Shown here in pieces: positions 1-5,537 of a DNA stretch of 5,537 nucleotides. The position numbers and the translations under genes were made by a program. How positions within the stretch are numbered: position 1 is the first letter of the stretch; each line of letters starts with the position of its first letter. The stretch is from the NCBI GenBank assembly GCA_002345705.1, contig DDWO01000020.1:1-5537 (forward strand), read 5' to 3'. Below the pieces are notes generated by a model, which was not told where the DNA came from, ran no database searches, and worked only from the letters and a program-made list of their open reading frames with translations. The stretch comes from Acholeplasmataceae bacterium UBA2284 (GTDB taxonomy: Bacteria; Bacillota_I; Bacilli_A; Acholeplasmatales; Acholeplasmataceae).

Positions 1-929
1 AGATTGATGACCCAGTACGAATGTACTTAAAGGAAATCGGTCAAATTCCTCTACTCAATCATGAAGATGAAAAGAAATATGCTGTTGCAGTTTCTAATGG
101 TAGATATGCCAAAGAACAGCTTGATGAAATCAAGGAAGGTTTACTAGAACTTGATGAAGCTGACGTTGATGAACTCAAAAGAGCATTAGAAAAAGCACAT
201 CATGCTAAAAATAAGCTTGTTGAAGCGAACTACCGTTTGGTTGTATCAATTGCTAAGCGTTATGTTGGAAGAGGTTTATTATTCCTAGACCTAATTCAAG
301 AAGGTAATATGGGCTTAATGCGTGCTGTCGATAAATTCGACTACGAAAAGGGCTTTAAGTTTTCAACCTATGCAACATGGTGGATTCGTCAAGCAATCAC
401 ACGTGCTGTAGCTGACCAAGCAAGAACAATTCGTATTCCAGTACATATGGTTGAAACCATTAACAAAATGATTCGTATTCAAAGACAACTCATCCAGGAT
501 TTAGGAAGAGAACCTTCCCTAGAGGAAATCGCACAAAAAATGGGCATTACACCTGAAAAGGTTCAAAATATCCAAAGAATAGCGAAGGAACCTATTTCAT
601 TAGAAGCGCATGTCGGTGAGGAAGAAGATTCATCATTAGGTGACTTTATCTCAGATCCAAATGCACTTACTCCTCATGAATTTATGCTACAAGAAATGGT
701 GAAGCAAACGCTAGATGAAGTGCTTGAAACTTTAACTGATCGTGAAGAAAAGGTCTTACGTTTGAGATACGGTTTATTTGATGGAAAGAATCATACATTA
801 GAAGAAGTAGGTCGTGAATTTGGCGTAACTCGTGAGCGTATTCGTCAGATTGAAGCAAAGGCATTAAGAAAACTAAGAAGTCCTTCAAGACAAAACAAAC
901 TGCGCGAATTTTATTATGGCAAGAAGTAA
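1..929 (+). CDS. rpoD: RNA polymerase primary sigma factor RpoD/SigA, 3' part (5' end outside window)
   Basis: Housekeeping sigma-70 subunit that lets RNA polymerase recognise -35/-10 promoters. The reading frame is open from base 3 (I-D-D-P-V-R before the Met at 21), so that Met is internal and the gene starts upstream. Counting from that Met, region 1.2 (MYLKEIGQIPLL) opens the fragment. A short acidic linker follows at about residues 31-60. Region 2 (about 61-140) includes DLIQEGNMGLMRAVDKF and the -10-binding segment STYATWWIRQAITRAV. Region 3 covers about 141-215, with the finger segment EEEDSSLGDFISD. Region 4 ends with the -35-binding helix-turn-helix TLEEVGREFGVTRERIRQIE (259-278). 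The short linker between regions 1.2 and 2.1 is like Bacillus SigA, not E. coli. The last 14 nt overlap trmK. Identity is essentially certain. Confidence 0.97.
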   Translation, partial: IDDPVRMYLKEIGQIPLLNHEDEKKYAVAVSNGRYAKEQLDEIKEGLLELDEADVDELKRALEKAHHAKNKLVEANYRLVVSIAKRYVGRGLLFLDLIQEGNMGLMRAVDKFDYEKGFKFSTYATWWIRQAITRAVADQARTIRIPVHMVETINKMIRIQRQLIQDLGREPSLEEIAQKMGITPEKVQNIQRIAKEPISLEAHVGEEEDSSLGDFISDPNALTPHEFMLQEMVKQTLDEVLETLTDREEKVLRLRYGLFDGKNHTLEEVGREFGVTRERIRQIEAKALRKLRSPSRQNKLREFYYGKK

Positions 930-1545
930 GAGAATTCTCTTCCTAGCAGAATTAACCCAAGGATATCATTCAGTCTTAGATATTGGTACAGATCATGGAT
1001 TTGTATTAGAAAAAGCCTTTGAAAAGGGCTATATCCAAAAGGGTATTGCTAGTGATCTACGGGAACAACCTTTAAAATCTGCAAAAAACAATTTAAAAAA
1101 CTATCCAGTGACATTTGTCATCTCGGATGGTTTTTTAGCTATCAAAGAAGACTTTGATTTAGCTATAATAGCTGGAATGGGTGCCCATTTAATCAAAGAT
1201 ATTATGAATCATGCACCAAAAAAAGATATCACCTATATACTTCAGCCAAATGATAAGACAGATATCCTAAGAGAATATTTAATGAATCATGGATTTTCTA
1301 TTATCGATGAGTATCTGGTTAAAGACAAATTTTACTATGTGATCTTAAAGGTAAAAAGAGGTGAGTCAAAGTTAACTCCTGAGGATATTCTATTAGGTCC
1401 TGTCTTAAGATATAAGCCTGAATCGCGAGCGCTATATGATTATAAATTGAAGCAAATCGATAAAATATATGAAAATGCAGATGAAAAAAGAAGAGAAGAA
1501 TTGGATGCAATGCGTAAAATATATAAAAATATTGAAATATGTTAA
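916..1545 (+). CDS. trmK: tRNA (adenine(22)-N1)-methyltransferase TrmK
   Basis: Predicted cytosolic SAM-dependent enzyme that methylates N1 of adenine 22 in the tRNA D-loop region (B. subtilis YqfN/TrmK family). The 209-aa protein shows a Rossmann methyltransferase core: SAM-binding motif LDIGTDHG (21-28), an acidic residue after the second strand (D47), SDG (70-72), the family hallmark IAGMGAHLI (85-93) and LQPND (109-113). A charged helical C-terminal tail (about 172-205) probably forms the family's coiled coil. The start at 916 suits the family N-terminus (S-K-R-I aligns with L-S-K-R-L). No Shine-Dalgarno is visible before it, so translation probably depends on ribosomes ending at the rpoD stop (927-929). 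The usual next gene in many Bacillota, a Nif3/YqfO-family gene, is absent. No GC-rich terminator follows. Confidence 0.9.
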   Translation: MARSKRILFLAELTQGYHSVLDIGTDHGFVLEKAFEKGYIQKGIASDLREQPLKSAKNNLKNYPVTFVISDGFLAIKEDFDLAIIAGMGAHLIKDIMNHAPKKDITYILQPNDKTDILREYLMNHGFSIIDEYLVKDKFYYVILKVKRGESKLTPEDILLGPVLRYKPESRALYDYKLKQIDKIYENADEKRREELDAMRKIYKNIEIC

Positions 1546-1567
1546 AATTTATATATAGCAATTTCAC

Positions 1568-1583
1568 TTTACATGTATGTAAA
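1568..1583. promoter_or_regulatory. 16-bp palindrome, probable operator of the MarR-family regulator
   Basis: TTTACATGTATGTAAA has two perfect 7-bp inverted arms (1568-1574 and 1577-1583) around a central GT. It covers the whole -35 box and half of the spacer of the predicted promoter, so a bound dimer would block RNA polymerase. MarR-family dimers typically bind palindromes of about this size in their own promoters. Assigning it to the adjacent regulator is inference from position and symmetry. Confidence 0.6.
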
Positions 1584-1596
1584 TATTAGGTAAAAT
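1568..1596 (+). promoter_or_regulatory. Predicted sigma-A promoter of the marR-ABC operon
   Basis: TTTACA at 1568-1573 matches the -35 consensus at 5 of 6 positions. TAAAAT at 1591-1596 matches the -10 consensus at 5 of 6. The spacer is exactly 17 nt. Transcription would begin at about 1602-1604, giving a leader of roughly 37 nt before the TTG start at 1640. It lies in the 94-nt gap between trmK and the regulator gene, the largest non-coding stretch in the window. It is inferred from sequence only. Confidence 0.7.
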
Positions 1597-1601
1597 AATC
1601 T

Positions 1602-1631
1602 ATGGGCACTTATGGAGCACTATGGAGGAGG
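1602..1631 (+). repeat. Three imperfect tandem 10-bp units in the operon leader
   Basis: ATGGGCACTT (1602-1611), ATGGAGCACT (1612-1621) and ATGGAGGAGG (1622-1631) sit head to tail. The first two are related by a one-base shift, and the third keeps only ATGGAG before running into the Shine-Dalgarno. Each unit begins with ATG. The ATG at 1622 is in frame with the regulator, but it is an unlikely start because the purine-rich ribosome site lies after it. No function can be assigned. Confidence 0.45.
1624..1631 (+). promoter_or_regulatory. Strong Shine-Dalgarno that favours a TTG start for the MarR regulator
   Basis: GGAGGAGG is a near-ideal Shine-Dalgarno, 8 nt before the TTG at 1640. The in-frame ATG at 1622 would place this sequence inside the coding region, and that ATG has only TGGAG (1613-1617) 4 nt before it, which is too close. 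The TTG is therefore the preferred start. Confidence 0.7.
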
Positions 1632-1639
1632 AAAGAAAG

Positions 1640-2068
1640 TTGAAGGAATATAGAACTTTACAGAAGTTGGATCGTTCAATGCAAACTTTTAGAAGAAGTG
1701 GAATTTATAAGAGAGCAAAGACATCCTTAAGTGATGCAGATATTATGGTTTTGTTTTGTATCGCATTTTGTGATTTAAATCAAAAGGTTAAGCTATCAGA
1801 TGTAGCAAAAACACTTCGGGTAACACTTCCCGCAGTTACACATAAAGTCAATGATCTAGTGGATAAGAACTACGTAGAAAAAGAAACATCATCTAAAGAT
1901 TTACGTATAACATATATAAAGCTAACCTCACATGGGAAGGCATACGTAGAATTGGTAAAAGATGAATATTATAAGCCTCTTAAGGAGCTTGTTAAGCACC
2001 TTGGAGAAGAGGACACACTAACTTTCATGCGTATCCTAGACAAAATTAGTCAGTTAGGAAAGATGTAA
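1640..2068 (+). CDS. MarR-family winged helix-turn-helix transcriptional regulator
   Basis: Predicted cytosolic DNA-binding dimer that controls the downstream exporter genes and probably itself. Starting at the TTG gives 142 aa, a usual MarR length; starting at the ATG at 1622 gives 148. An N-terminal dimerisation helix is followed by the DNA-binding domain: KLSDVAKTLRVTLPAVTHKV (51-70) carries the recognition helix, and the wing (about 81-100) holds the family's Asp-X-Arg motif as D87-L88-R89, followed by KLTSHG. C-terminal helices (about 103-140) complete the dimer interface. Two cysteines, C40 and C44, lie one helical turn apart before the DNA-binding helices. A palindrome over the promoter and two ABC exporter genes 36 nt downstream fit a ligand-released repressor of efflux. 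The ligand is unknown, and activation instead of repression cannot be excluded. Confidence 0.9.
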   Translation: MKEYRTLQKLDRSMQTFRRSGIYKRAKTSLSDADIMVLFCIAFCDLNQKVKLSDVAKTLRVTLPAVTHKVNDLVDKNYVEKETSSKDLRITYIKLTSHGKAYVELVKDEYYKPLKELVKHLGEEDTLTFMRILDKISQLGKM

Positions 2069-2098
2069 AAGTCTTTCCTTTTCATTAGAAAGAAGGGG
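2056..2098 (+). promoter_or_regulatory. Alternative RNA hairpins at the marR-ABC junction, covering the ABC Shine-Dalgarno
   Basis: An upstream stem pairs AGGAAAGA (2056-2063) with TCTTTCCT (2072-2079) across an 8-nt loop that holds the marR stop codon (2066-2068). A downstream stem can pair TTCCTTTT (2075-2082) with AGAAGGGG (2091-2098), including three G-U pairs, and hides the Shine-Dalgarno of the ABC gene. The two stems share 2075-2079 and exclude each other. The short tail TTTTC after the first stem makes a weak terminator possible but unlikely. Switching or coupling is inference; only the complementarity is seen. Confidence 0.35.
2093..2098 (+). promoter_or_regulatory. Shine-Dalgarno supporting the TTG start of the first ABC gene
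   Basis: AAGGGG lies 6 nt before the TTG at 2105. No in-frame ATG occurs near it, and the residues that follow (M-I-K-A-L-K-F-L-K-P-Y-K-W) match the usual N-terminus of this exporter family, so the TTG is well supported. Confidence 0.65.
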
Positions 2099-2104
2099 TT
2101 TTTC

Positions 2105-3850
2105 TTGATCAAGGCACTTAAATTTTTAAAGCCCTATAAGTGGGGAGTTTTATTCGTTTTTATTTTTGTTGGACTGCGCGCTTTTCTAGATCTTTTATTA
2201 CCTTTAGTTTTAGGACTACTTGTGAATGAAGGTATAGGTCTAGGGGAAAACTCTGTCGATCCCAATATTCAAAAAATTTGGGAGTACGCAATTTTGATGC
2301 TTGTAGCAACTGTATTTAGTATTATCATTACGATTATTAGTGGCTACACTGAATCTAGAATTTCTGCATCATTCGCACTCGATTTAAGAAGAGCAGTATA
2401 TAAAAAGATCCAACAATTCTCGCTAAGAGAAATGGATCATTTTACAACTTCTTCATTAATTACAAGATCTACTAATGATATTCAACAGCTTCAAGGTATT
2501 GTCAATACATTACTAAGAATGATTATTTTAGCACCATTTTTAGCAATCGGAGCGATTGCTTTTTCGATTGCTCAGCACCCTACTTTATCGATGTTACTCA
2601 TTGTTTCAGTCATTAGCTTAGTCGTGATGATGGTCATCATCTTTTCAATCACACTACCAAGATTTCAATTGGTTCAAAAGCTTGTTGATAAACTCAATTT
2701 AGTAACTAGAGAAAATCTTACAGGTCTTAGAGTTGTACGTGCATATAATACGCAAAGCTATCAAGCAAAGCGTATCGATGATACAAGCTATGAGTCAATG
2801 AAATTAAATATATTTGTGAATAGAGTCATGAGTTTTATGTGGCCAACCATGGGATTAATCATGGGCTTAACTTCACTCGCAATTGTTTATTTAGGAGCTG
2901 AATTTTTCATTGGAATTGATGGCTTTGATCCAGGAACAATGATGGCATTAATGCAATATTCGATGCGTGCAATTATGGCATTTATGTTTCTAACATTTAT
3001 CTTTATTATGATACCTAGAGCATCTATTTCTGCTAAGCGTATTATGGAAGTTTTAGAGATGGAAATTGATATTAATGATCCTGTTAACCCAGTGTCATTA
3101 CCAAGTGATATGAAGGGTGAAGTTACATTTCAAAATGTCTCATTTCAATATCCAGATGCACAGGAACCAGTATTATCAGATATCACATTTACAGCAAAGC
3201 CCGGAACAGTTACAGCCTTTATTGGTTCAACTGGATCTGGTAAATCAACACTAGTTAATTTAATTCCACGCTTTTATGAGAGATCACATGGTGATATTTT
3301 AATCGATGGAATTGATATCAAGGATATGACTCAGCATGATCTACATAGCCTGATGGGATACGTCCCTCAAAAGGGTATTTTGTTTGGTGGCACTATTCGA
3401 CAAAATATCTTATTTGGCAAGGATGAAGACGATGAAGAGTTAATGATAAAAGCAGCGAAAATCGCCCAAGCAAAGGATTTCATAGATGAGATGGAAGATA
3501 AGTACGAGCATAACATCTCGCAGGGTGGAACCAACGTTTCAGGCGGTCAACGTCAACGCTTAAGTATTGCTAGAGCAATTGCTAAAGGTCCATTAATTTA
3601 TATCTTTGATGACTCATTTTCTGCGCTTGATTATAAGACAGATCAAAAGCTTAGAAAGATGCTTGATAAGGAAGTATCAGCCACTAAATTAATTGTTGCA
3701 CAAAGAATTAATACAATCCGTCATGCAGATCAAATTATTGTATTAGACCAAGGAACAATCGTTGGTAAGGGAACACACGAAGAACTACTTTTATCGTGCT
3801 CAGTTTATCAAGAAATTGCCTCCTCACAGCTATCAAAGGAGGAGATGTAA
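2105..3850 (+). CDS. ABC exporter half-transporter, degenerate-site subunit of a heterodimer (TM287/BmrC/LmrC type)
   Basis: Membrane ATPase subunit that probably exports drugs or other amphiphilic compounds with the next gene's product. The 581-aa protein has six transmembrane helices (about 13-40, 58-80, 135-156, 161-184, 243-269, 280-303) and then a nucleotide-binding domain: A-loop Y349, Walker A GSTGSGKST (374-382, K380), Q-loop Q422, signature VSGGQ (478-482), Walker B ending at D502. The position after Walker B, normally the catalytic Glu, is Asp (D503), and the H-loop His is Gln (Q533). Both changes mark the ATP site built on this subunit as degenerate, while its intact signature serves the partner's active site. 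These changes are the family norm in heterodimeric exporters, not decay. TTG start; 36 nt after marR; one base before the partner gene. The substrate cannot be read from sequence. Confidence 0.93.
   Translation: MIKALKFLKPYKWGVLFVFIFVGLRAFLDLLLPLVLGLLVNEGIGLGENSVDPNIQKIWEYAILMLVATVFSIIITIISGYTESRISASFALDLRRAVYKKIQQFSLREMDHFTTSSLITRSTNDIQQLQGIVNTLLRMIILAPFLAIGAIAFSIAQHPTLSMLLIVSVISLVVMMVIIFSITLPRFQLVQKLVDKLNLVTRENLTGLRVVRAYNTQSYQAKRIDDTSYESMKLNIFVNRVMSFMWPTMGLIMGLTSLAIVYLGAEFFIGIDGFDPGTMMALMQYSMRAIMAFMFLTFIFIMIPRASISAKRIMEVLEMEIDINDPVNPVSLPSDMKGEVTFQNVSFQYPDAQEPVLSDITFTAKPGTVTAFIGSTGSGKSTLVNLIPRFYERSHGDILIDGIDIKDMTQHDLHSLMGYVPQKGILFGGTIRQNILFGKDEDDEELMIKAAKIAQAKDFIDEMEDKYEHNISQGGTNVSGGQRQRLSIARAIAKGPLIYIFDDSFSALDYKTDQKLRKMLDKEVSATKLIVAQRINTIRHADQIIVLDQGTIVGKGTHEELLLSCSVYQEIASSQLSKEEM
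3819..3842 (+). promoter_or_regulatory. Hairpin hiding the Shine-Dalgarno of the second ABC gene
   Basis: CCTCCT (3819-3824) is perfectly complementary to AGGAGG (3837-3842) across a 12-nt loop. AGGAGG is the core of AAAGGAGG (3835-3842), the Shine-Dalgarno 9 nt before the ATG at 3852. Both arms lie inside the last codons of the first ABC gene, so ribosomes finishing that gene would open the stem. A one-base-shifted register, CTCCTC (3820-3825) with GAGGAG (3839-3844), is also possible. Pairing is seen; a role in translational coupling is inferred. Confidence 0.45.
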
Positions 3851-3851
3851 G

Positions 3852-5537
3852 ATGAACCAAAATCAAGATAAGAATAAAGATAAAAATGCTCCTCGCCCGA
3901 TGATGGGTGGCGGTATGCGAGGAATGAATTATACAGAAAAACCTCAGGATTTTAAGGGAACAATGAAAAAGCTTGGAGCTTATTTAAAGCCCTTTAGAAT
4001 TCGCATTATGTTCGCTGCAATCATGGCGATAACTGCTGCATTATTATCTGTACTATCACCATGGCTTTTAGGGTTAATCACCTCAGAGGTAGCAAGAGCA
4101 TTTAAGCTAGCCTCAGAAACAAATACTGATATTATCTTTGGATTAATTAGAGTATTCCCTAATCTGAATTTATCGATTGGTGAGATAGCATTATTTATTG
4201 CAGGAACCTATTTTTTATCATTTGTTTTCAACTATTTCCAAGCCTTCTTATTAATTGGAATGACTCAAAATTTGACATATTCAATGAGAAGAGAATTATC
4301 AAGTAAGCTTAATAGATTACCACTTAAGTTTTTTGACACACAAAGCTTTGGTGATATTTTAGGTCGAGTCACCAACGATGTGGAAACAATCAACATGACG
4401 TTAACGCAAAGTGTCTCAGAAATATTTAGATCGATTACTTTAATTATTGGTATATTTGTGATGATGTTTATTCTATCACCAATATTAACAGGTATCGTAT
4501 TTATCACAACTGCACTGGCTTTAATGATTGCAGGTAAATTCGTTAAACTTTCTCAAGGCTATTTTAGAAGTCAAGCAAAATCATTTGGTGAACTCAATGG
4601 TCATATTGAAGAAACCTATAGTGGACACACTGTAGTTAAAATCTTTAACCATCAAAAACAATCAGAGGAAGCATTCGAGAAAATCAATGCTGATCTCTAT
4701 AAGAGTGCTGTAAAATCACAGTTTATTTCAGGGATTATGTTTCCGGTTCAATTCTTTATTGGAAATATCGCATATATAGCGATTGCAGTTGTTGGAGCGT
4801 TCTTAGTGCTAACAACCAATCCATTAATCGCAATCCAAGTTGGTATTATTCAAACATTCATTCAATATACAAGACAAATCAATCAGCCAGTTCAACAAAT
4901 TGGAAGTATTGCCAATGTGTTACAGTCAACTGCTGCAGCCTCTGAACGTATTTTTAATTTACTTAATGAGCCAGAGGAATCAGTTGAAAGAGAAGATTTA
5001 GTTGAGCTTAAAAAGATAAAGGGTCATGTTGTATTTAAAAATGTATACTTCGGATATGCTGATGATGTTGATGTCATCAAGAACTTCAGTGCGGAAATAA
5101 AACAAGGACAAAAGGTAGCTATTGTAGGACCTACAGGTGCTGGTAAAACAACCATTGTTAATCTATTGATGCGCTTCTATGAAATCAAGTCAGGCTCCAT
5201 TGAAATTGATGGTGTTGATATTAGAAATATGTCAAGAGCAAGTGTCAGAAGCTTGTTTGGAATGGTGCTCCAGGATACTTGGTTATTTGAAGGGTCAGTT
5301 TATGAAAATATAACCTATGGGTCAGAGGATAAAACTAAGGAAGACGTTGAAAATGCTGCAAGGCTTTCTCAAACACATCACTTTATTGAATCCTTATCCG
5401 CAGGATATGATTTCCAACTGCTAGAAAATGGATCCAATATCTCTCAAGGACAAAGACAGCTCTTAACAATTAGTAGAGCAATGCTTGCTGATCGTCCAAT
5501 GCTTATTCTAGATGAAGCAACCTCATCAGTCGATACA
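3852..5537 (+). CDS. ABC exporter half-transporter, catalytic-site subunit of a heterodimer (TM288/BmrD/LmrD type), 3' end outside window
   Basis: Partner of the preceding subunit in a predicted heterodimeric multidrug-type exporter of the cytoplasmic membrane. The frame stays open for 562 codons to the last base, so the protein is truncated by the window, just before the H-loop. A polar Gly/Met-rich cytosolic tail (1-35, with MMGGGMRGM at 17-25) precedes six membrane helices (about 50-75, 107-135, 191-209, 211-230, 293-320, 324-342). In the nucleotide-binding domain are A-loop Y402, Walker A GPTGAGKTT (426-434, K432), Q-loop Q474, Walker B LILDE (551-555) with catalytic E555, and D-loop SSVD (558-561). 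The signature reads ISQGQ (530-534) instead of LSGGQ, which would complete the partner's degenerate site, while Walker A/B here form the active one. The start has Shine-Dalgarno AAAGGAGG and follows the upstream stop by one base. Confidence 0.93.
   Translation, partial: MNQNQDKNKDKNAPRPMMGGGMRGMNYTEKPQDFKGTMKKLGAYLKPFRIRIMFAAIMAITAALLSVLSPWLLGLITSEVARAFKLASETNTDIIFGLIRVFPNLNLSIGEIALFIAGTYFLSFVFNYFQAFLLIGMTQNLTYSMRRELSSKLNRLPLKFFDTQSFGDILGRVTNDVETINMTLTQSVSEIFRSITLIIGIFVMMFILSPILTGIVFITTALALMIAGKFVKLSQGYFRSQAKSFGELNGHIEETYSGHTVVKIFNHQKQSEEAFEKINADLYKSAVKSQFISGIMFPVQFFIGNIAYIAIAVVGAFLVLTTNPLIAIQVGIIQTFIQYTRQINQPVQQIGSIANVLQSTAAASERIFNLLNEPEESVEREDLVELKKIKGHVVFKNVYFGYADDVDVIKNFSAEIKQGQKVAIVGPTGAGKTTIVNLLMRFYEIKSGSIEIDGVDIRNMSRASVRSLFGMVLQDTWLFEGSVYENITYGSEDKTKEDVENAARLSQTHHFIESLSAGYDFQLLENGSNISQGQRQLLTISRAMLADRPMLILDEATSSVDT

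Noticed and set aside
682..888. 68-codon open frame on the - strand inside rpoD
   Set aside because: It lies wholly opposite a strongly conserved part of rpoD (regions 3-4) and resembles no known protein; it is a shadow frame.
1519..1556. Inverted repeat ATATATAAA / TTTATATAT around the trmK stop as a terminator
   Set aside because: The 9-bp stem has no G or C, a 20-nt loop and no T-run after it, so it is expected by chance in such AT-rich sequence.
1532..1557. TTGAAA with TATATA as a second promoter before marR
   Set aside because: The spacing is only 14 nt at best; the TTTACA-17-TAAAAT pair at 1568-1596 is much better.
1319..1567. 82-codon open frame on the - strand over the end of trmK
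   Set aside because: Its Phe/Leu/His/Tyr-rich composition comes from the AT-rich, Lys-rich trmK tail read backwards, and there is no ribosome site or family resemblance.
4265..4507. 80-codon open frame on the - strand inside the second ABC gene
   Set aside because: It is opposite the membrane domain of a clearly coding gene, with no independent support.
1..5537. Mycoplasma genetic code (UGA=Trp), mobile elements, CRISPR, RNA genes or a novel defence system
   Set aside because: Tryptophans use TGG and no in-frame TGA occurs. No transposase, repeat array, tRNA/rRNA-like sequence or unknown gene remains, and the coding space is filled by recognisable families.

Overview
The window looks like chromosome of a low-GC Gram-positive bacterium (Bacillota or a relative of the Acholeplasma type). 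It is visibly AT-rich. The sigma factor and tRNA methyltransferase resemble Bacillus versions, every visible tryptophan codon is TGG, no in-frame TGA occurs, and all four visible stop codons are TAA. This fits the standard bacterial code and argues against a UGA=Trp mycoplasma. The species cannot be fixed from this sequence.

All genes lie on the + strand and fall into two blocks. The first block (about 1-1545) is housekeeping: the 3' part of the primary sigma factor gene rpoD, overlapped by 14 nt by trmK, a tRNA m1A22 methyltransferase. This pairing is common in Bacillota. The second block (about 1568-5537) is a drug-efflux type operon: a promoter with a 16-bp palindrome over its -35 box and spacer, a MarR-family regulator probably starting at a TTG at 1640, and two ABC exporter half-transporter genes, the second cut off by the window end.

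The two ABC proteins carry matching deviations. The first has Asp instead of the catalytic Glu after Walker B and Gln instead of the H-loop His, but a normal SGGQ signature. The second has a normal Walker B Asp-Glu but an SQGQ signature. This is the pattern of a heterodimeric exporter with one degenerate and one active ATP site (TM287/288, BmrCD and LmrCD type). The working model is that the MarR protein represses its own promoter through the palindrome, that a ligand releases it, and that both subunits are then made from one transcript.

The junctions in the second block may be tuned at the RNA level. The Shine-Dalgarno of the second ABC gene lies inside the end of the first and can pair with a CCTCCT 12 nt upstream. 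The Shine-Dalgarno of the first ABC gene can pair with a pyrimidine run just after the marR stop. Non-coding sequence is limited to 1546-1639, 2069-2104 and base 3851. I see no RNA genes, insertion sequences, CRISPR arrays or phage genes, and no convincing new system; the most interesting material is regulatory.
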